DNA of 64,000 nt, from contig JAILHF010000054.1 in the NCBI GenBank assembly GCA_024696005.1, positions 1 through 64,000 of the forward strand, in the 5' to 3' direction. Both the position numbers and the translations under genes were made by a program. The stretch is from Lachnospiraceae bacterium. GTDB taxonomy: Bacteria > Bacillota > Clostridia > Lachnospirales > Lachnospiraceae. Below are positions 44,171 to 53,848 of the stretch, piece after piece; positions within the stretch are counted from its first letter, which is position 1, and every line of letters starts with the position of its first letter. The notes beneath the pieces are model-generated. The model did not search any database. It saw only the letters and a list, made by a program, of their open reading frames with translations, and was not told where the DNA came from.

Positions 44171-46615
44171 TCAGGCCTTTCTTATCGTGAAACGCACGAC
44201 CTCCTGTGTTTTTCCCTGAAAATCCCAGCCCTCGGGAAGGGAAACGCACAGGCTCGCTTCTCCGGCTTCGCCGGTCGTCTTTATGTAAGTGCCTCCCATG
44301 CCGCCCGCCATGAAAGCTGCCTGCGGTCCGATGATGCGGATCGGCCCGGATGCCTGAAGCGGCAGCGGCGTCTGGAAGTACGGCGCCACATTGCCGTATT
44401 CATCACACACGCGAAGACGGACAGCCGCCACGTCATAGGTCGCCTCTTCCACGAGTTCCGTATGATCCACCCTCACATCCAGGCTCAGCCGGCTGCTTGT
44501 GGACCTGACCCTGGTGCAGACCACCTTTCCGTCCTTGATGGCTTCAAAACGGAAGCTCACGGAGCGGCCGCCCCAGTTGCTCACGTATTTCCCGTGCAGC
44601 GCGATCGCGTCCTCCCACTTCATCCCGAAACGCGCAAGCGCACGCTTCAGCTTCCTTTCAATGCGCTCCGGAACATGATTCACCCCGTACTGCGTCATGA
44701 GGCGGATCGTAAGCTTCACAAGGCTGATCTGCGGCTCACGCAGGCCTTCCTCTTTCTCCAGGCCGTCTCCCACAAAATCGTCGATCAGGATCGGCGGGTG
44801 CTTCAGCGCGCCATACTTCGGATCGCCGCCCTCATACTCCTTCAACAGCTCATCGTTCCGGTACATCCGCACACGGTCCGCATTGGAAAAGATGTAGATC
44901 GCGCCGCGGGTTCCGCCCGGAAAGTCGCCGATATCCATCGTGGACGAGATCTCGAGGACAGGCGTGCGGTCCTGCTGGGATGCGTACAGATATGCCGCCA
45001 GCTTCGGATTCCGGAACATGTCGGTTACCCCGTGATAACAGATTCGGTCACCGCTGCCGAAATCCTTGTGCGTGTTATAGTCAAACATGCACCAGCCGAA
45101 GCTTCCAGCGATGTCCGTCTCGGCGCGCACGGCATTCACCACGGCCGCGTGCCGCAGGGCATGCTCCAGCCTGTGCTGTTCACAGTCATAGCTCTTGGTC
45201 GGGAACATGTGGCCCGCATATTCCGTGATCAGAAAAGGTTTTGCCATATCCGGCGTGATGCTTTCCTTCCTGTCACAGCCGCGGTTCGTCCCGTCATGCG
45301 AGAAATCATTATAGGTATAAACATCCTCGAGCAGGCTGCTCTTTTTCAGAAAACGCACGCCGCCGGTGGGACGGTCCGCATCCAGTGCATGGGCAAGCGC
45401 GTTCGTTTTCTCATACAGGGGATCATCGTCACCGGATTCGTTGATGCGCACCCCCCAGAGGATGATCGAGGGATGATTGCGATACTGCGTGATCATCTCC
45501 TCCGTATTCCGGATCACCTGCTCCTTCCATTCCGCGTCTCCGACATATTGCCAGCCGGGGATCTCCGTAAACACCAGAAGGCCCAGTTCATCGCAGCGGC
45601 GGATAAAATGCTGCGACTGCGGATAATGCGAAGTACGCACCGCGTTCACGCCCAGCTCCAGACGAAGGATCTCGGCATCCAGCCTCTGCATGGAGGCCGG
45701 CATCGCGTAACCCACATAGGCATAGCTCTGGTGCCGGTTCAGGCCGCGGATCCGGAGCTTTCTTCCGTTCAGATAATAACCGTCCGCACGGAATTCCGAA
45801 CGCCGGAAGCCGAAGCAGTCCTCAGCCGAATCCAGTTCTTTTCCGTTTCGCAGCAGCTTAAACGAAAGATCATACAGGAAGGGGAAGCTCACATCCCACA
45901 GACGTGCCTCTTCGATGTCCAGCTTCAAAACCTCTGCATAGGGCATCGTCCGTTCCAGAACGTTCCTGCCGCTTCGATGTTCGCGGATCCGGATGTTCAC
46001 ATCCAGCCCTTCCATGCTGCTGTCGCCCGCATCCAATTCCGTCTCGAGTATCAAAGTGCCGCGGAAGCGATGCCCCTTGATCTCCTGCGGTTTTCCGACT
46101 CCCTCCGGGGCTTCCGGACGCAGATGCAGGTTGCGGATCTTCACCGCATCCGTGATCTCCAGGAACACCTCGCGATAGATGCCGCCGTAAGTCATGTAGT
46201 CGATCACGTTTCCGAACGGAGGGATGTTCTGCGTTTCCCGGCTGTCTGCCCTGACCACAAGGATGTTGTCCTCGCCGTAGCGCAGCGCATCCGTGATCTC
46301 GGCCTCAAATGCCGTGTAGCCGCAATGATGCTCCGCCACCTGCCTGCCGTTCAGATAAACAACGGCACTGTGCGCAACGGCCATGAAGCCGATGAACACA
46401 CGCTTTCCTTCCCACTCTTTTTCCGCCCTGATCACGCGGCGATATCCGCCCACCATCTGATAGACGGATTCATCGAAATAATGAAAAGGCGTTTCTTTCA
46501 CGGAATGCGGGATGCTGACCGAGGCGCATTCTCCCCGGTAATCCTTTTGATTCAGCTCTTCCGAATACTTTTCGGTAAACTGCCAGTTATCATTCAACCA
46601 GATCTTCTTTGACAT
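44171..46615 (-). CDS. Glycoside hydrolase family 2 protein (beta-galactosidase/glucuronidase-like)
   Basis: This 814-residue cytoplasmic protein has the GH2 order: sugar-binding domain, Ig-like domain, TIM barrel and C-terminal domains. The barrel has the acid/base Glu in WGVRINESGDD and the nucleophile Glu in LITEYAGH. The substrate is not fixed by sequence; next to a GH53 galactanase, beta-galactosidase activity is likely, while the GH67 neighbour would allow beta-glucuronidase or a related activity. Confidence 0.9.
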   Translation of the reverse strand: MSKKIWLNDNWQFTEKYSEELNQKDYRGECASVSIPHSVKETPFHYFDESVYQMVGGYRRVIRAEKEWEGKRVFIGFMAVAHSAVVYLNGRQVAEHHCGYTAFEAEITDALRYGEDNILVVRADSRETQNIPPFGNVIDYMTYGGIYREVFLEITDAVKIRNLHLRPEAPEGVGKPQEIKGHRFRGTLILETELDAGDSSMEGLDVNIRIREHRSGRNVLERTMPYAEVLKLDIEEARLWDVSFPFLYDLSFKLLRNGKELDSAEDCFGFRRSEFRADGYYLNGRKLRIRGLNRHQSYAYVGYAMPASMQRLDAEILRLELGVNAVRTSHYPQSQHFIRRCDELGLLVFTEIPGWQYVGDAEWKEQVIRNTEEMITQYRNHPSIILWGVRINESGDDDPLYEKTNALAHALDADRPTGGVRFLKKSSLLEDVYTYNDFSHDGTNRGCDRKESITPDMAKPFLITEYAGHMFPTKSYDCEQHRLEHALRHAAVVNAVRAETDIAGSFGWCMFDYNTHKDFGSGDRICYHGVTDMFRNPKLAAYLYASQQDRTPVLEISSTMDIGDFPGGTRGAIYIFSNADRVRMYRNDELLKEYEGGDPKYGALKHPPILIDDFVGDGLEKEEGLREPQISLVKLTIRLMTQYGVNHVPERIERKLKRALARFGMKWEDAIALHGKYVSNWGGRSVSFRFEAIKDGKVVCTRVRSTSSRLSLDVRVDHTELVEEATYDVAAVRLRVCDEYGNVAPYFQTPLPLQASGPIRIIGPQAAFMAGGMGGTYIKTTGEAGEASLCVSLPEGWDFQGKTQEVVRFTIRKA

Positions 46616-46657
46616 GGCCTTGGTTTCTCCCGTCGTTATGTTCCGCAGACCGCCTGC

Positions 46658-48706
46658 TCAGTCGAGCCCGCAGAAGAATTCCACATCGTCAATGGTTCCC
46701 CAGCCCTTGGCTGCTCCCTGCACGGAAATGCCCACCGTCACCTCATCGCCTGCTTTGAGCGCGATCCCGTCCAGGCTCAGTTTCTTCCAGCTTCTCCATC
46801 CGTCCAGGGCCACCGGTTCCGAAACATGAACCTCGTCGCCGCACTTCACATAAAGGACCACCTTATGATCCGCGCCCATGTCGCCGCCCTGGATGCCGGC
46901 CGAGGCCGAGTACTTTCCGTCCGCCGGAACCGTCAGCGTCTGGAACACATCAAAATCTATGGCTTCCGTGGAATAGAAATGGAACGCATATTCATCGGAC
47001 AGCGCATCCGCCGCTTTTTTCTGGATGTCCGTCGTATCACCCGCCCCGCGGTCTTCCACCTGCCAGACAGAGTGATCGGCTTCGTCAAAGCCCGGATCCT
47101 TCAGGTAGTTGATGTTCATGACCTTCACCCGGGCCGTGATGGCACTGCCGTCTTCCAGGGTGCCTTTGACTTCGTACAGATCGCCGACGTTCACATCGAT
47201 CGCCGCCAGATCCGTCTCGTCCCATTCCACGCGCACCTTGCCCGTGACCGAAGGATCGTTGTAATAAGCTTCCACCTCTTCGGGCAGCTGCACCTCTTCC
47301 CCGATGCCGCTTTCCAGATACACTTCCTCATATGCCAGCGGACGCAGGGGCGCTGTGGTCCCGTGGTAGACCCACTTGAACACGTTCAGCGAAGGCAGCG
47401 CCTTTCCGGAAAAATCAAACATGGCCTGGTTATCCCAGGACGATCCGCCGAAGTACTTTCCGGCATCCTGCGGATCATATTTGGAGGAATAGGAGCTCGC
47501 CCAGCCGGAACCGTGGCTTTCCCATATGGCCTGATTGCTCTCGAAGGAATCGCCGACCGGCACCCACGCAGGTTCCCAGTAAAAGACGCCCAGCGCTCCC
47601 GCCTCATTAGCGTATGCCATGATGTCACGGATGATCTTGGCCTGGCCCTGCGGATCGGCCGGATAGCCGGGCAGTGCTTCTTCCGCGGCGACGCTGTTTG
47701 CGAAGCCGTCCCCGTCCAGCTCCGTTGAAAGATAGGAGGTTTCCAGCACACAGGTGTCCACACCGTACTGCGCATGGATGTCCTTCAGCACATCCCGCAT
47801 GTTTTCCATGGTACCGTGCCAATAGGGATAATAAGAGATACCGAACACATCGTAATCGATGGAATGACTCTGAAGCGCGGCAGCTTTTTTCAGCGTTCCC
47901 GCAGCATCATCCACCTGGGTGTAATGGATCGCGATCCGGACGTCCTGTCCGTGCTTTCCGGAGAAATCCCTCACGGCAGCCGATGCCGCGGATAAGAGGC
48001 CCATCTTGGCTTCGTCATCATACACGCCGCACATGCCGTTGTTGATCTCGTTGCCGATCTGGACCATACCGATGACGGAGCCGGACTCGCAGATCGTTTC
48101 CAGACTCTGCGACGTGAACTCCCCGATCAGCGCGGCCTTTTCCTCCGGGTCCTTTCTGGCCCACTCCGTCGGCGCATACTGTTTCTTCGGATCCGCCCAG
48201 AAATCACTGTAATGAAAATCCACCAGAAGGCTCATGCTGTGTTCCGCGGCACGCCTTCCGATCAGGGCTGCTTTTTCCACGTCGCAGTTTCCGCCGCCGT
48301 AACCGTTCCCGTCAGCGTCATAGGGATGATTCCAGACACGCACGCGGATCATGTTCACGCCTGCATCCGCCAGGATCTCAAAGATATCCCGTTCGTTCCC
48401 GTTTTCATCACGATAGACAACGCCGCTATCTTCCTCGGCGATCAGCGAGGAAATGTCCACGCCGCGGATGAAATCCGGCGAAAGGCCCTCGATGGGCTGC
48501 ACTAAGATGCTTGCTTCCTCTTTTTCTTCGGGGAGTGTTGCGGAATACTTTCCCCATATTTCTTCTGATGCGGCACTCCCGCTCTCCTGAACGGGCGCCG
48601 CGTCCGGTTCCGATACTGCTGCAGGCTCTCCGGCGTTTGCGCAGGCCGTGATGCCCGTCAGCAAAAGGCCTGCCAAAAACGCAAGATGCCGGGATCTGTT
48701 TTGCAT
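46658..48706 (-). CDS. Lipoprotein endo-beta-1,4-galactanase, GH53
   Basis: This 682-residue protein has a lipobox (ITAC) at the N-terminus, a GH53 catalytic domain (about 75-430) with FIRGVDISSL, VRVWNHPYDADGNGYGGGNC, acid/base NE in QIGNEINNG and nucleophile Glu in CVLETSYLS, then an Ig-like BIG4-type domain and a carbohydrate-binding-like domain with FFCGLD at the end. It should cut beta-1,4-galactan (type I arabinogalactan) at the cell surface, feeding the importer genes upstream. Confidence 0.93.
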   Translation of the reverse strand: MQNRSRHLAFLAGLLLTGITACANAGEPAAVSEPDAAPVQESGSAASEEIWGKYSATLPEEKEEASILVQPIEGLSPDFIRGVDISSLIAEEDSGVVYRDENGNERDIFEILADAGVNMIRVRVWNHPYDADGNGYGGGNCDVEKAALIGRRAAEHSMSLLVDFHYSDFWADPKKQYAPTEWARKDPEEKAALIGEFTSQSLETICESGSVIGMVQIGNEINNGMCGVYDDEAKMGLLSAASAAVRDFSGKHGQDVRIAIHYTQVDDAAGTLKKAAALQSHSIDYDVFGISYYPYWHGTMENMRDVLKDIHAQYGVDTCVLETSYLSTELDGDGFANSVAAEEALPGYPADPQGQAKIIRDIMAYANEAGALGVFYWEPAWVPVGDSFESNQAIWESHGSGWASSYSSKYDPQDAGKYFGGSSWDNQAMFDFSGKALPSLNVFKWVYHGTTAPLRPLAYEEVYLESGIGEEVQLPEEVEAYYNDPSVTGKVRVEWDETDLAAIDVNVGDLYEVKGTLEDGSAITARVKVMNINYLKDPGFDEADHSVWQVEDRGAGDTTDIQKKAADALSDEYAFHFYSTEAIDFDVFQTLTVPADGKYSASAGIQGGDMGADHKVVLYVKCGDEVHVSEPVALDGWRSWKKLSLDGIALKAGDEVTVGISVQGAAKGWGTIDDVEFFCGLD

Positions 48707-48715
48707 TCTACTTTT

Positions 48716-49660
48716 TTATCCTTTCGTTGAACCGCTGGTCACGCTCTCCACATAGTACTTCTGCATGATCACGAACAGAACCGAGATCGGAAGGGATATG
48801 ATCAGGCCGCCCGCGCAGAATGCCGAGAAGTTGTTGTGGATCAGCGTCTTGTCCAGCATGTTGTAAAGACCGATCGCCACCGTCCAGTCCTTCGAGATGC
48901 CGGAATTGAGCATCAGTCTTGCAAACACGAAATCGCTCCAGGGTGCCAGGAATGACGATATGATCTGGTAAACGACGATCGGTTTGCAGAGCGGCATCAT
49001 GACCTTGAAGAAGATCTGAAGCTCATTCGCTCCTTCCAGTCTGGCCGCTTCACGCATCGACACGGGGATCGTGTCCATGAAGCCTTTCACGATCAGATAG
49101 CCCAGGCCCGAGCCTGCGGAATACACCACGATCATGCCGATGTGGCTGTTGGTCAGCCCGATGGATTTCATGATGAAGTACACCGCGATCATCGAAAGCA
49201 CACCGGGGAACATGCCCAGGATCATCGAAAAACGGATCATGCCCTGACGCCCGGGGAAACGCGTGCAGCTGAACGCATAGCTCACCATCAGGATGAAGGC
49301 GGTAGAGATCGCGCAGCTGAAGATCGCGATGACAAGCGTGTTCCAGAACCATCTTCCATACTGCAATACCGAATCCGGCGCAAAGAAGATGCGCTTGAAA
49401 TTGGCCAGTGTCCAGCGCTCCGGGAAGAAGCGGGTGTAGCTGATGCCCGGATTGGCGCTGAATGCCGTGACCACCAGCCAGAGGATCGGGATCAGCCAGA
49501 TCACGGTCAGCACTGTCAGAAGACCGTTCTTGAAGATGCTTCCGATCAGGTTTTTCTGTTTCTTGCCCATGGAGCGTCGGTTTTCATAGACCACCCGGAT
49601 CCCTTTTGAGGATGTTTCCTTTGCCGGGCTTTCCGCAATGTTTTTATTCTCATCCATCAT
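48716..49660 (-). CDS. Sugar ABC transporter permease (MalG/GanQ-like)
   Basis: This 314-residue permease has six membrane helices and the EAA loop VSMREAARLEGANELQIFFKV. A cytoplasmic N-terminal extension of about 35 residues precedes the first helix. It overlaps the MalF-like gene by four bases. Located just before the GH53 gene, it probably imports galacto-oligosaccharides, as GanQ does in Bacillus subtilis. Confidence 0.92.
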   Translation of the reverse strand: MMDENKNIAESPAKETSSKGIRVVYENRRSMGKKQKNLIGSIFKNGLLTVLTVIWLIPILWLVVTAFSANPGISYTRFFPERWTLANFKRIFFAPDSVLQYGRWFWNTLVIAIFSCAISTAFILMVSYAFSCTRFPGRQGMIRFSMILGMFPGVLSMIAVYFIMKSIGLTNSHIGMIVVYSAGSGLGYLIVKGFMDTIPVSMREAARLEGANELQIFFKVMMPLCKPIVVYQIISSFLAPWSDFVFARLMLNSGISKDWTVAIGLYNMLDKTLIHNNFSAFCAGGLIISLPISVLFVIMQKYYVESVTSGSTKG

Positions 49661-51123
49661 ATCTGGTAATCCTCCTCTCTGCCGCCTGCCATCAATCTGG
49701 AGTACGATACCAGTGTGAATACCACACAGATGATGAACACGATGATACCGATCACGGAGGCCATCTTATAGTTGTAATACTCGTTCGTCAGACGGAACAG
49801 CCAGGTGACCAGCAGGTCCACTTCCTTGGCATTGGAATTTGCCAGCATTTGATCCGTTGTCGTATACACGTCCTGCGTGAGCAGATAGATCACGTTGAAG
49901 TTGTTGATGTTGCGGACAAAGTCGGTGATCAGCGCCGGTCCCTGCACGACCAGGATGTACGGTATGGTGATCTTCCAGAAGACCTGCGAGCTGCTCGCGC
50001 CGTCGATGCGCGCGCTCTCGACCTGGTCCAGCGGAGCGTTCATCAAAACACCCGTAGCGATCAGCATCTGATAGGGAACGCCGACCCAGATGTTGATGAG
50101 AATGATCATCACATTGGCCCAGCCTTTGCTGGTCAGGAACGGAATGTAATTCATGTTCGCTCCCAGCAGTCCGATGTTCTTCAGGAAATCGGTGATGCCG
50201 GCATTGGCGCAGAGCGTGTTGACGATGCCGTCATCACGGAAAAAGTTTCTGACCAGGATGAGCGTTACAAACTGCGGGACCGCAATTGCTACTACAAAGA
50301 GGGATCGCCACATCTTCGGGAATTTTACGCCCTTGGAATTGATCAGGACCGCCAGCAGAATGCCGCCGATGAAGTTGGTGAATGTGGCGAACACGGCCCA
50401 GATCAGTGTCCAGCTCAGGACTTTTCCAAAAGCGTAACCGAAAGTGATCGTCATGCCGCCGCTGCTGAAGAGGGCCTTGAAGTTTTCAAACCCTACCCAG
50501 GTGAAGAGCGAAGCCGGAGGCATGTGGCTCTGGTCGTAATTCGTGAAAGCGATCGCCACCAGGACCAGGATCGGCAGGATGTTCATCATCACAACGCCGA
50601 TCGAAGGGAGCGTGAGAAGTGTAACGTGGAACTTCTTTCCGAGCATGTCTCTCAGGTCCTCACGGAAGCTGTTGACATGCTTTCCGGCCTGCGCGTTCTT
50701 CTGGACCTCGTAGACCGCTTTCATGTTATGGATGTAATACATCACAAAAACCACCAGCAGGAACAGGGAGATCATGCTGTGGATCAAGATCAAAAAGGAA
50801 TTATCGTAATCATTGGTCGTCTGCTGCATCGTGATGGGATCAAAGCTCTGCTCCATCTTCACCGTGCCCAGCGTTCCGAACTTGGACAGATACGGCACGG
50901 AGTAAAGCGCGAACGCCAGGAAATACATGAGCTCCACCAGCGTGACCAGAATGCCTTTGATGATCTGTTTTCTTGCCAGGAAGCCTGCCCCCATGACCAG
51001 CAGGGAAGCTTTCGTGCCCAGATCACCGTTCTTCACGGCCGAGCCGAAATCGGTGAAATAGTTTTTGAACCCGCGCAGAGCCTCGCCTCCGGAGCCTTTT
51101 TTCTTTCTTCTCTCTATTCTCAT
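49657..51123 (-). CDS. Sugar ABC transporter permease (MalF/GanP-like)
   Basis: This 488-residue permease has eight or so helices: two N-terminal ones and the core six, with the EAA loop NAPLDQVESARIDGASSSQ. A hydrophilic N-terminal segment (about 1-50) precedes helix one. It works with the MalG-like permease and the solute-binding protein. No cognate ATPase gene is in the window, which suggests a shared MsmX-type ATPase elsewhere. Confidence 0.92.
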   Translation of the reverse strand: MRIERRKKKGSGGEALRGFKNYFTDFGSAVKNGDLGTKASLLVMGAGFLARKQIIKGILVTLVELMYFLAFALYSVPYLSKFGTLGTVKMEQSFDPITMQQTTNDYDNSFLILIHSMISLFLLVVFVMYYIHNMKAVYEVQKNAQAGKHVNSFREDLRDMLGKKFHVTLLTLPSIGVVMMNILPILVLVAIAFTNYDQSHMPPASLFTWVGFENFKALFSSGGMTITFGYAFGKVLSWTLIWAVFATFTNFIGGILLAVLINSKGVKFPKMWRSLFVVAIAVPQFVTLILVRNFFRDDGIVNTLCANAGITDFLKNIGLLGANMNYIPFLTSKGWANVMIILINIWVGVPYQMLIATGVLMNAPLDQVESARIDGASSSQVFWKITIPYILVVQGPALITDFVRNINNFNVIYLLTQDVYTTTDQMLANSNAKEVDLLVTWLFRLTNEYYNYKMASVIGIIVFIICVVFTLVSYSRLMAGGREEDYQI

Positions 51124-51199
51124 AATCGCACCCTCATCGCTTTTTTGTTACCGTTCACAGCCCTGAAGACCTTGAACGGCAAGCGTTTTTGTAAAAAAA

Positions 51200-51237
51200 G
51201 CCCCATATGCCTTTGTATCGCAAAAAGCATATGGGGC
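51200..51237 (-). terminator. Terminator between solute-binding protein and permease genes
   Basis: An 11-base perfect stem (51200-51210 with 51227-51237) and a 16-base loop, followed on the minus strand by seven T (51193-51199). It likely lowers expression of the permeases relative to the binding protein. Confidence 0.85.
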
Positions 51238-51253
51238 CTTGCAGTTCGTTCGA

Positions 51254-52609
51254 TCAGTTGGATGCTACAGGAGCATTGATGCCTTCTACCGCATTATCCA
51301 GCAGGGTCTTCACATCGGTCTTGTCCGGGTTGCCGTTGCCGATGATCTCACCAAGGGACTTGGCCGGATCCCAGAAGTTTCCGCCGATTCGCTGAGGCGT
51401 CGCATATTCAGCCTGCGCTGCGATGGCTGCGATGGCCGGATCGGACTTCACCGCTTCAGAGGCAGCTGCCTTGATGTTGGCAGGCCCGAGTCCGCGCGCT
51501 TCAAATCTTGCCACCTGGCTCTCTTCATTGGTCAGGTACTCAGCCAGCAGCATGGACCAGCCGACGAATTCGGAGTGAGGATTCACGCCGATCAGCTTGT
51601 AGCCTGCGAAGGAGCTCATCTGGTATTCTTTGCCGCCTGCGGTAAAGGTGGGCAGCTTGGCTGCGCCGTAATCGGCACCCAGTGCCTCGGAGATGGCTGC
51701 CGCACTCCAGGTTCCGTTAACGATCGCGGCATACTTGCCGTCCTTCATGTTGGAAACCGCGGAAGCATCATCCGCCGCCTTTACGAACACGCCGGTATCC
51801 ACATAACCGATGAGCGCGTTTGCGATATCCACGCCAACGCCTTCGTTCCAGTTGCATTCGTTCGTCACGCCGTCAGAGGACAGTCTCGCATACAGATCCG
51901 TTCCCTGTGCCGAGAAGAAACCGAACAGATACCATGCATTTGCAAGTTCAAAACCGATCTGGGTGTTCGCAGCGCCTGCCACTTCGATCATCTTGTCCAG
52001 GCTCTTGATGTCGTCATCGCTGAACACGCTCTTGTTGTAGTACAGGAAATAGCCGTTGTCGGCCGTCATCGGATAAGCATACACTTTTCCGTTCACGGTA
52101 GCTGCCGCAACGGAACCGGCAACGTTTTCCTTGGACACATCATAGGTATACGCCGCTGCCACTTCCTGCAGTGCGCCGGCATTCACCAGCTCGTTGATCT
52201 GGTCATCCGCAAATGCGAAAACGTCCGCTGCCGCGGTCGGATCGGCCAGCACGTTGTCCTTGGTAACCGACTCGGAGCAGGCTCCCAGCTGGATGTCGAA
52301 AGTCACATCCGGATACTGTGCCTTGAAGCCGTCGATCAGGCCCTTGGTCAGATCCTGGTCTTCCTCGGACGCCCAAACGGTAAGCTTGACGGTGCCGGTC
52401 GTTGCCGAGATCAGGTTGCCCACTGCGGAATCATCCGCCTTGGCCACCTCCACGACAGGCTCCTCTTCCGGCGTTCCGTTGTTGGCCTCCGGTGCGGCGG
52501 TCGGCTCGGTCGCGACGGGCTCCTGCGCAGGCTGCGTCTTGCCTTCGCATCCTGCCAGGGAAGCAGTCATCATCATTGCCATGACAAGTGCAATCGCTCT
52601 CTTTTTCAT
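51254..52609 (-). CDS. Sugar-binding lipoprotein of the ABC importer
   Basis: This 451-residue lipoprotein has a lipobox LAGC, a Glu/Ala/Pro-rich linker and a MalE-type extracellular solute-binding fold. It delivers oligosaccharides to the two permeases. The ATG at 52609 has AAGGAGGAGG upstream; the frame open to 52690 includes the operator and is not coding. Expression is likely controlled by the LacI regulator through the site at 52671-52690. Confidence 0.92.
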   Translation of the reverse strand: MKKRAIALVMAMMMTASLAGCEGKTQPAQEPVATEPTAAPEANNGTPEEEPVVEVAKADDSAVGNLISATTGTVKLTVWASEEDQDLTKGLIDGFKAQYPDVTFDIQLGACSESVTKDNVLADPTAAADVFAFADDQINELVNAGALQEVAAAYTYDVSKENVAGSVAAATVNGKVYAYPMTADNGYFLYYNKSVFSDDDIKSLDKMIEVAGAANTQIGFELANAWYLFGFFSAQGTDLYARLSSDGVTNECNWNEGVGVDIANALIGYVDTGVFVKAADDASAVSNMKDGKYAAIVNGTWSAAAISEALGADYGAAKLPTFTAGGKEYQMSSFAGYKLIGVNPHSEFVGWSMLLAEYLTNEESQVARFEARGLGPANIKAAASEAVKSDPAIAAIAAQAEYATPQRIGGNFWDPAKSLGEIIGNGNPDKTDVKTLLDNAVEGINAPVASN

Positions 52610-52670
52610 TTTTCCCCTCCTCCTTAAAGATAAATGGTAAGCCTTGTTCTTTCGTCTGTTTCCGTGCGCT

Positions 52671-52690
52671 TTGCGCAAACGGTTGCTCAC
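52671..52690. promoter_or_regulatory. LacI-family operator of the importer operon
   Basis: The core GCAAACGGTTGC is a near-palindrome with a central CG, the pattern of LacI-family sites. The flanks TTGC-GCAA and TTGCTCA match the site at 53782-53801 exactly. It lies just downstream of the promoter at 52697-52725. Confidence 0.78.
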
Positions 52691-52696
52691 AAATTG

Positions 52697-52725
52697 ATGG
52701 TATCATCTCAAAATAAGAAAGTCAA
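52697..52725 (-). promoter_or_regulatory. Promoter of the importer operon
   Basis: On the minus strand TTGACT (52720-52725), 17 bases, then TACCAT (52697-52702). The operator follows directly, so bound repressor would block initiation. Confidence 0.68.
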
Positions 52726-52778
52726 ACGAAAACGCCTATTCATTTTTCACAATCTTCCGGGATTCTTTTTGATAGATC

Positions 52779-53762
52779 TTATAGTGTAGAGGCCCGCAGC
52801 ATCAGTTCATAGCCAAGCATCTGCCTGGCCTTCGGCTTCTCCCCGTCGATCATGGAAAGCAGGGTCCGGCAGGCCGTATAGCCCAGCGACATCGGATCGT
52901 ATTTCAGGGAGGTGATCGCAGGCTGGTATTCTTCGATCAGCGCGCTGTTGTAGAACGACGCGACACGCACCTGATCCGGGATCCGTATCCCTTCCTTCTT
53001 CAGTTTTCCGAGGACCACATAACAGATCCTGTCATCCTCGCACACGATGCATTCGATGCGGTTGCGCAGTACATCTTCCACGGCCCGTTCGATCTCTTCG
53101 TTTTTTTCGCAGTTCATGTGGAATTCCACAGGCACACCTGCCATTCCTTCTTCAAAGCCCTGCCTTCTCGAACGGGTCACCACCTTGTCTTCCGTACCGC
53201 CGATCAGCGCGGCGGAAGCGATCCCTTTCATCTTCAGGATGGACGAAAGCTCCCTGCAGGCACGCATATGGTCATTATCCACCTGGACCACGTTTTTTTC
53301 TTCCGTGCTTCCGATGGTCACGAAGGGAATGCCGCTCTTTTTCAGTGCAAGGATCCCCGGGTCGCGGATCAGGGTCTGCCCCAGGATGACACCGTCGACC
53401 TTGCGGTTGTCCAGAACACGCTGCAGGCCGTTGATATTGTGGTCATAGACCGTGGTGATCAGGACATCATAGTCGGCTTCCGTGGCCGCATCGATCACGC
53501 CCTGCATGCACTTCTGGAAAAAAAACAGCGTGGTCATCTCCGAGTCACCGGGAACGACCCAGCCGATATTGTAGGTTCGGGATTGTGCCAGACCTCTGGC
53601 AACGGGATTCGGTCTGTAATTCTTCTTTTCGATATAGTCAAGCACCCGTCTGCGCGTGGCTTCACTGATCCGGCCTTTTCCCGAAATGGAACGGGAAACG
53701 GTCGTCTTCGATACACCCAGCTCTCTGGCGATATCATCGATTGTCAGATTCTCTGTTGTCAT
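52779..53762 (-). CDS. LacI-family transcriptional regulator
   Basis: This 327-residue regulator has a helix-turn-helix (LTIDDIARELGVSKTTVSRS) and a periplasmic-binding-like effector domain. Gene position and shared operators point to control of the galactan importer operon and of itself; it is comparable in role to GanR. The ATG at 53762 (MTTENLT) starts right before the helix-turn-helix and is favoured over 53852. Confidence 0.92.
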   Translation of the reverse strand: MTTENLTIDDIARELGVSKTTVSRSISGKGRISEATRRRVLDYIEKKNYRPNPVARGLAQSRTYNIGWVVPGDSEMTTLFFFQKCMQGVIDAATEADYDVLITTVYDHNINGLQRVLDNRKVDGVILGQTLIRDPGILALKKSGIPFVTIGSTEEKNVVQVDNDHMRACRELSSILKMKGIASAALIGGTEDKVVTRSRRQGFEEGMAGVPVEFHMNCEKNEEIERAVEDVLRNRIECIVCEDDRICYVVLGKLKKEGIRIPDQVRVASFYNSALIEEYQPAITSLKYDPMSLGYTACRTLLSMIDGEKPKARQMLGYELMLRASTL

Positions 53763-53781
53763 TCCATCCTCCGGGACCGAT

Positions 53782-53801
53782 TTGCGCAATCGATTGCTCA
53801 A
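53782..53801. promoter_or_regulatory. LacI-family operator of the regulator gene
   Basis: GCAATCGATTGC is a perfect palindrome with a central CG; with its flanks TTGC and TCA it differs from the importer-operon site only in the centre. It lies between the promoter and the start codon, giving autoregulation. Confidence 0.8.
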
Positions 53802-53805
53802 CCCC

Positions 53806-53834
53806 AATATACTGAATGTAGATTTTGTTGTCAA
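53806..53834 (-). promoter_or_regulatory. Promoter of the LacI-family gene
   Basis: On the minus strand a consensus TTGACA (53829-53834), 17 bases, then TATATT (53806-53811). Confidence 0.8.
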
Positions 53835-53848
53835 CAGGATTTTTCCCG

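Noticed and set aside
42272-46612. 1446-codon plus-strand open frame opposite GH67 and GH2 genes
   Set aside because: It is antisense to two clear glycoside hydrolase genes, has no domain or start signal, and spans both genes plus their gap, a shadow of codon bias.
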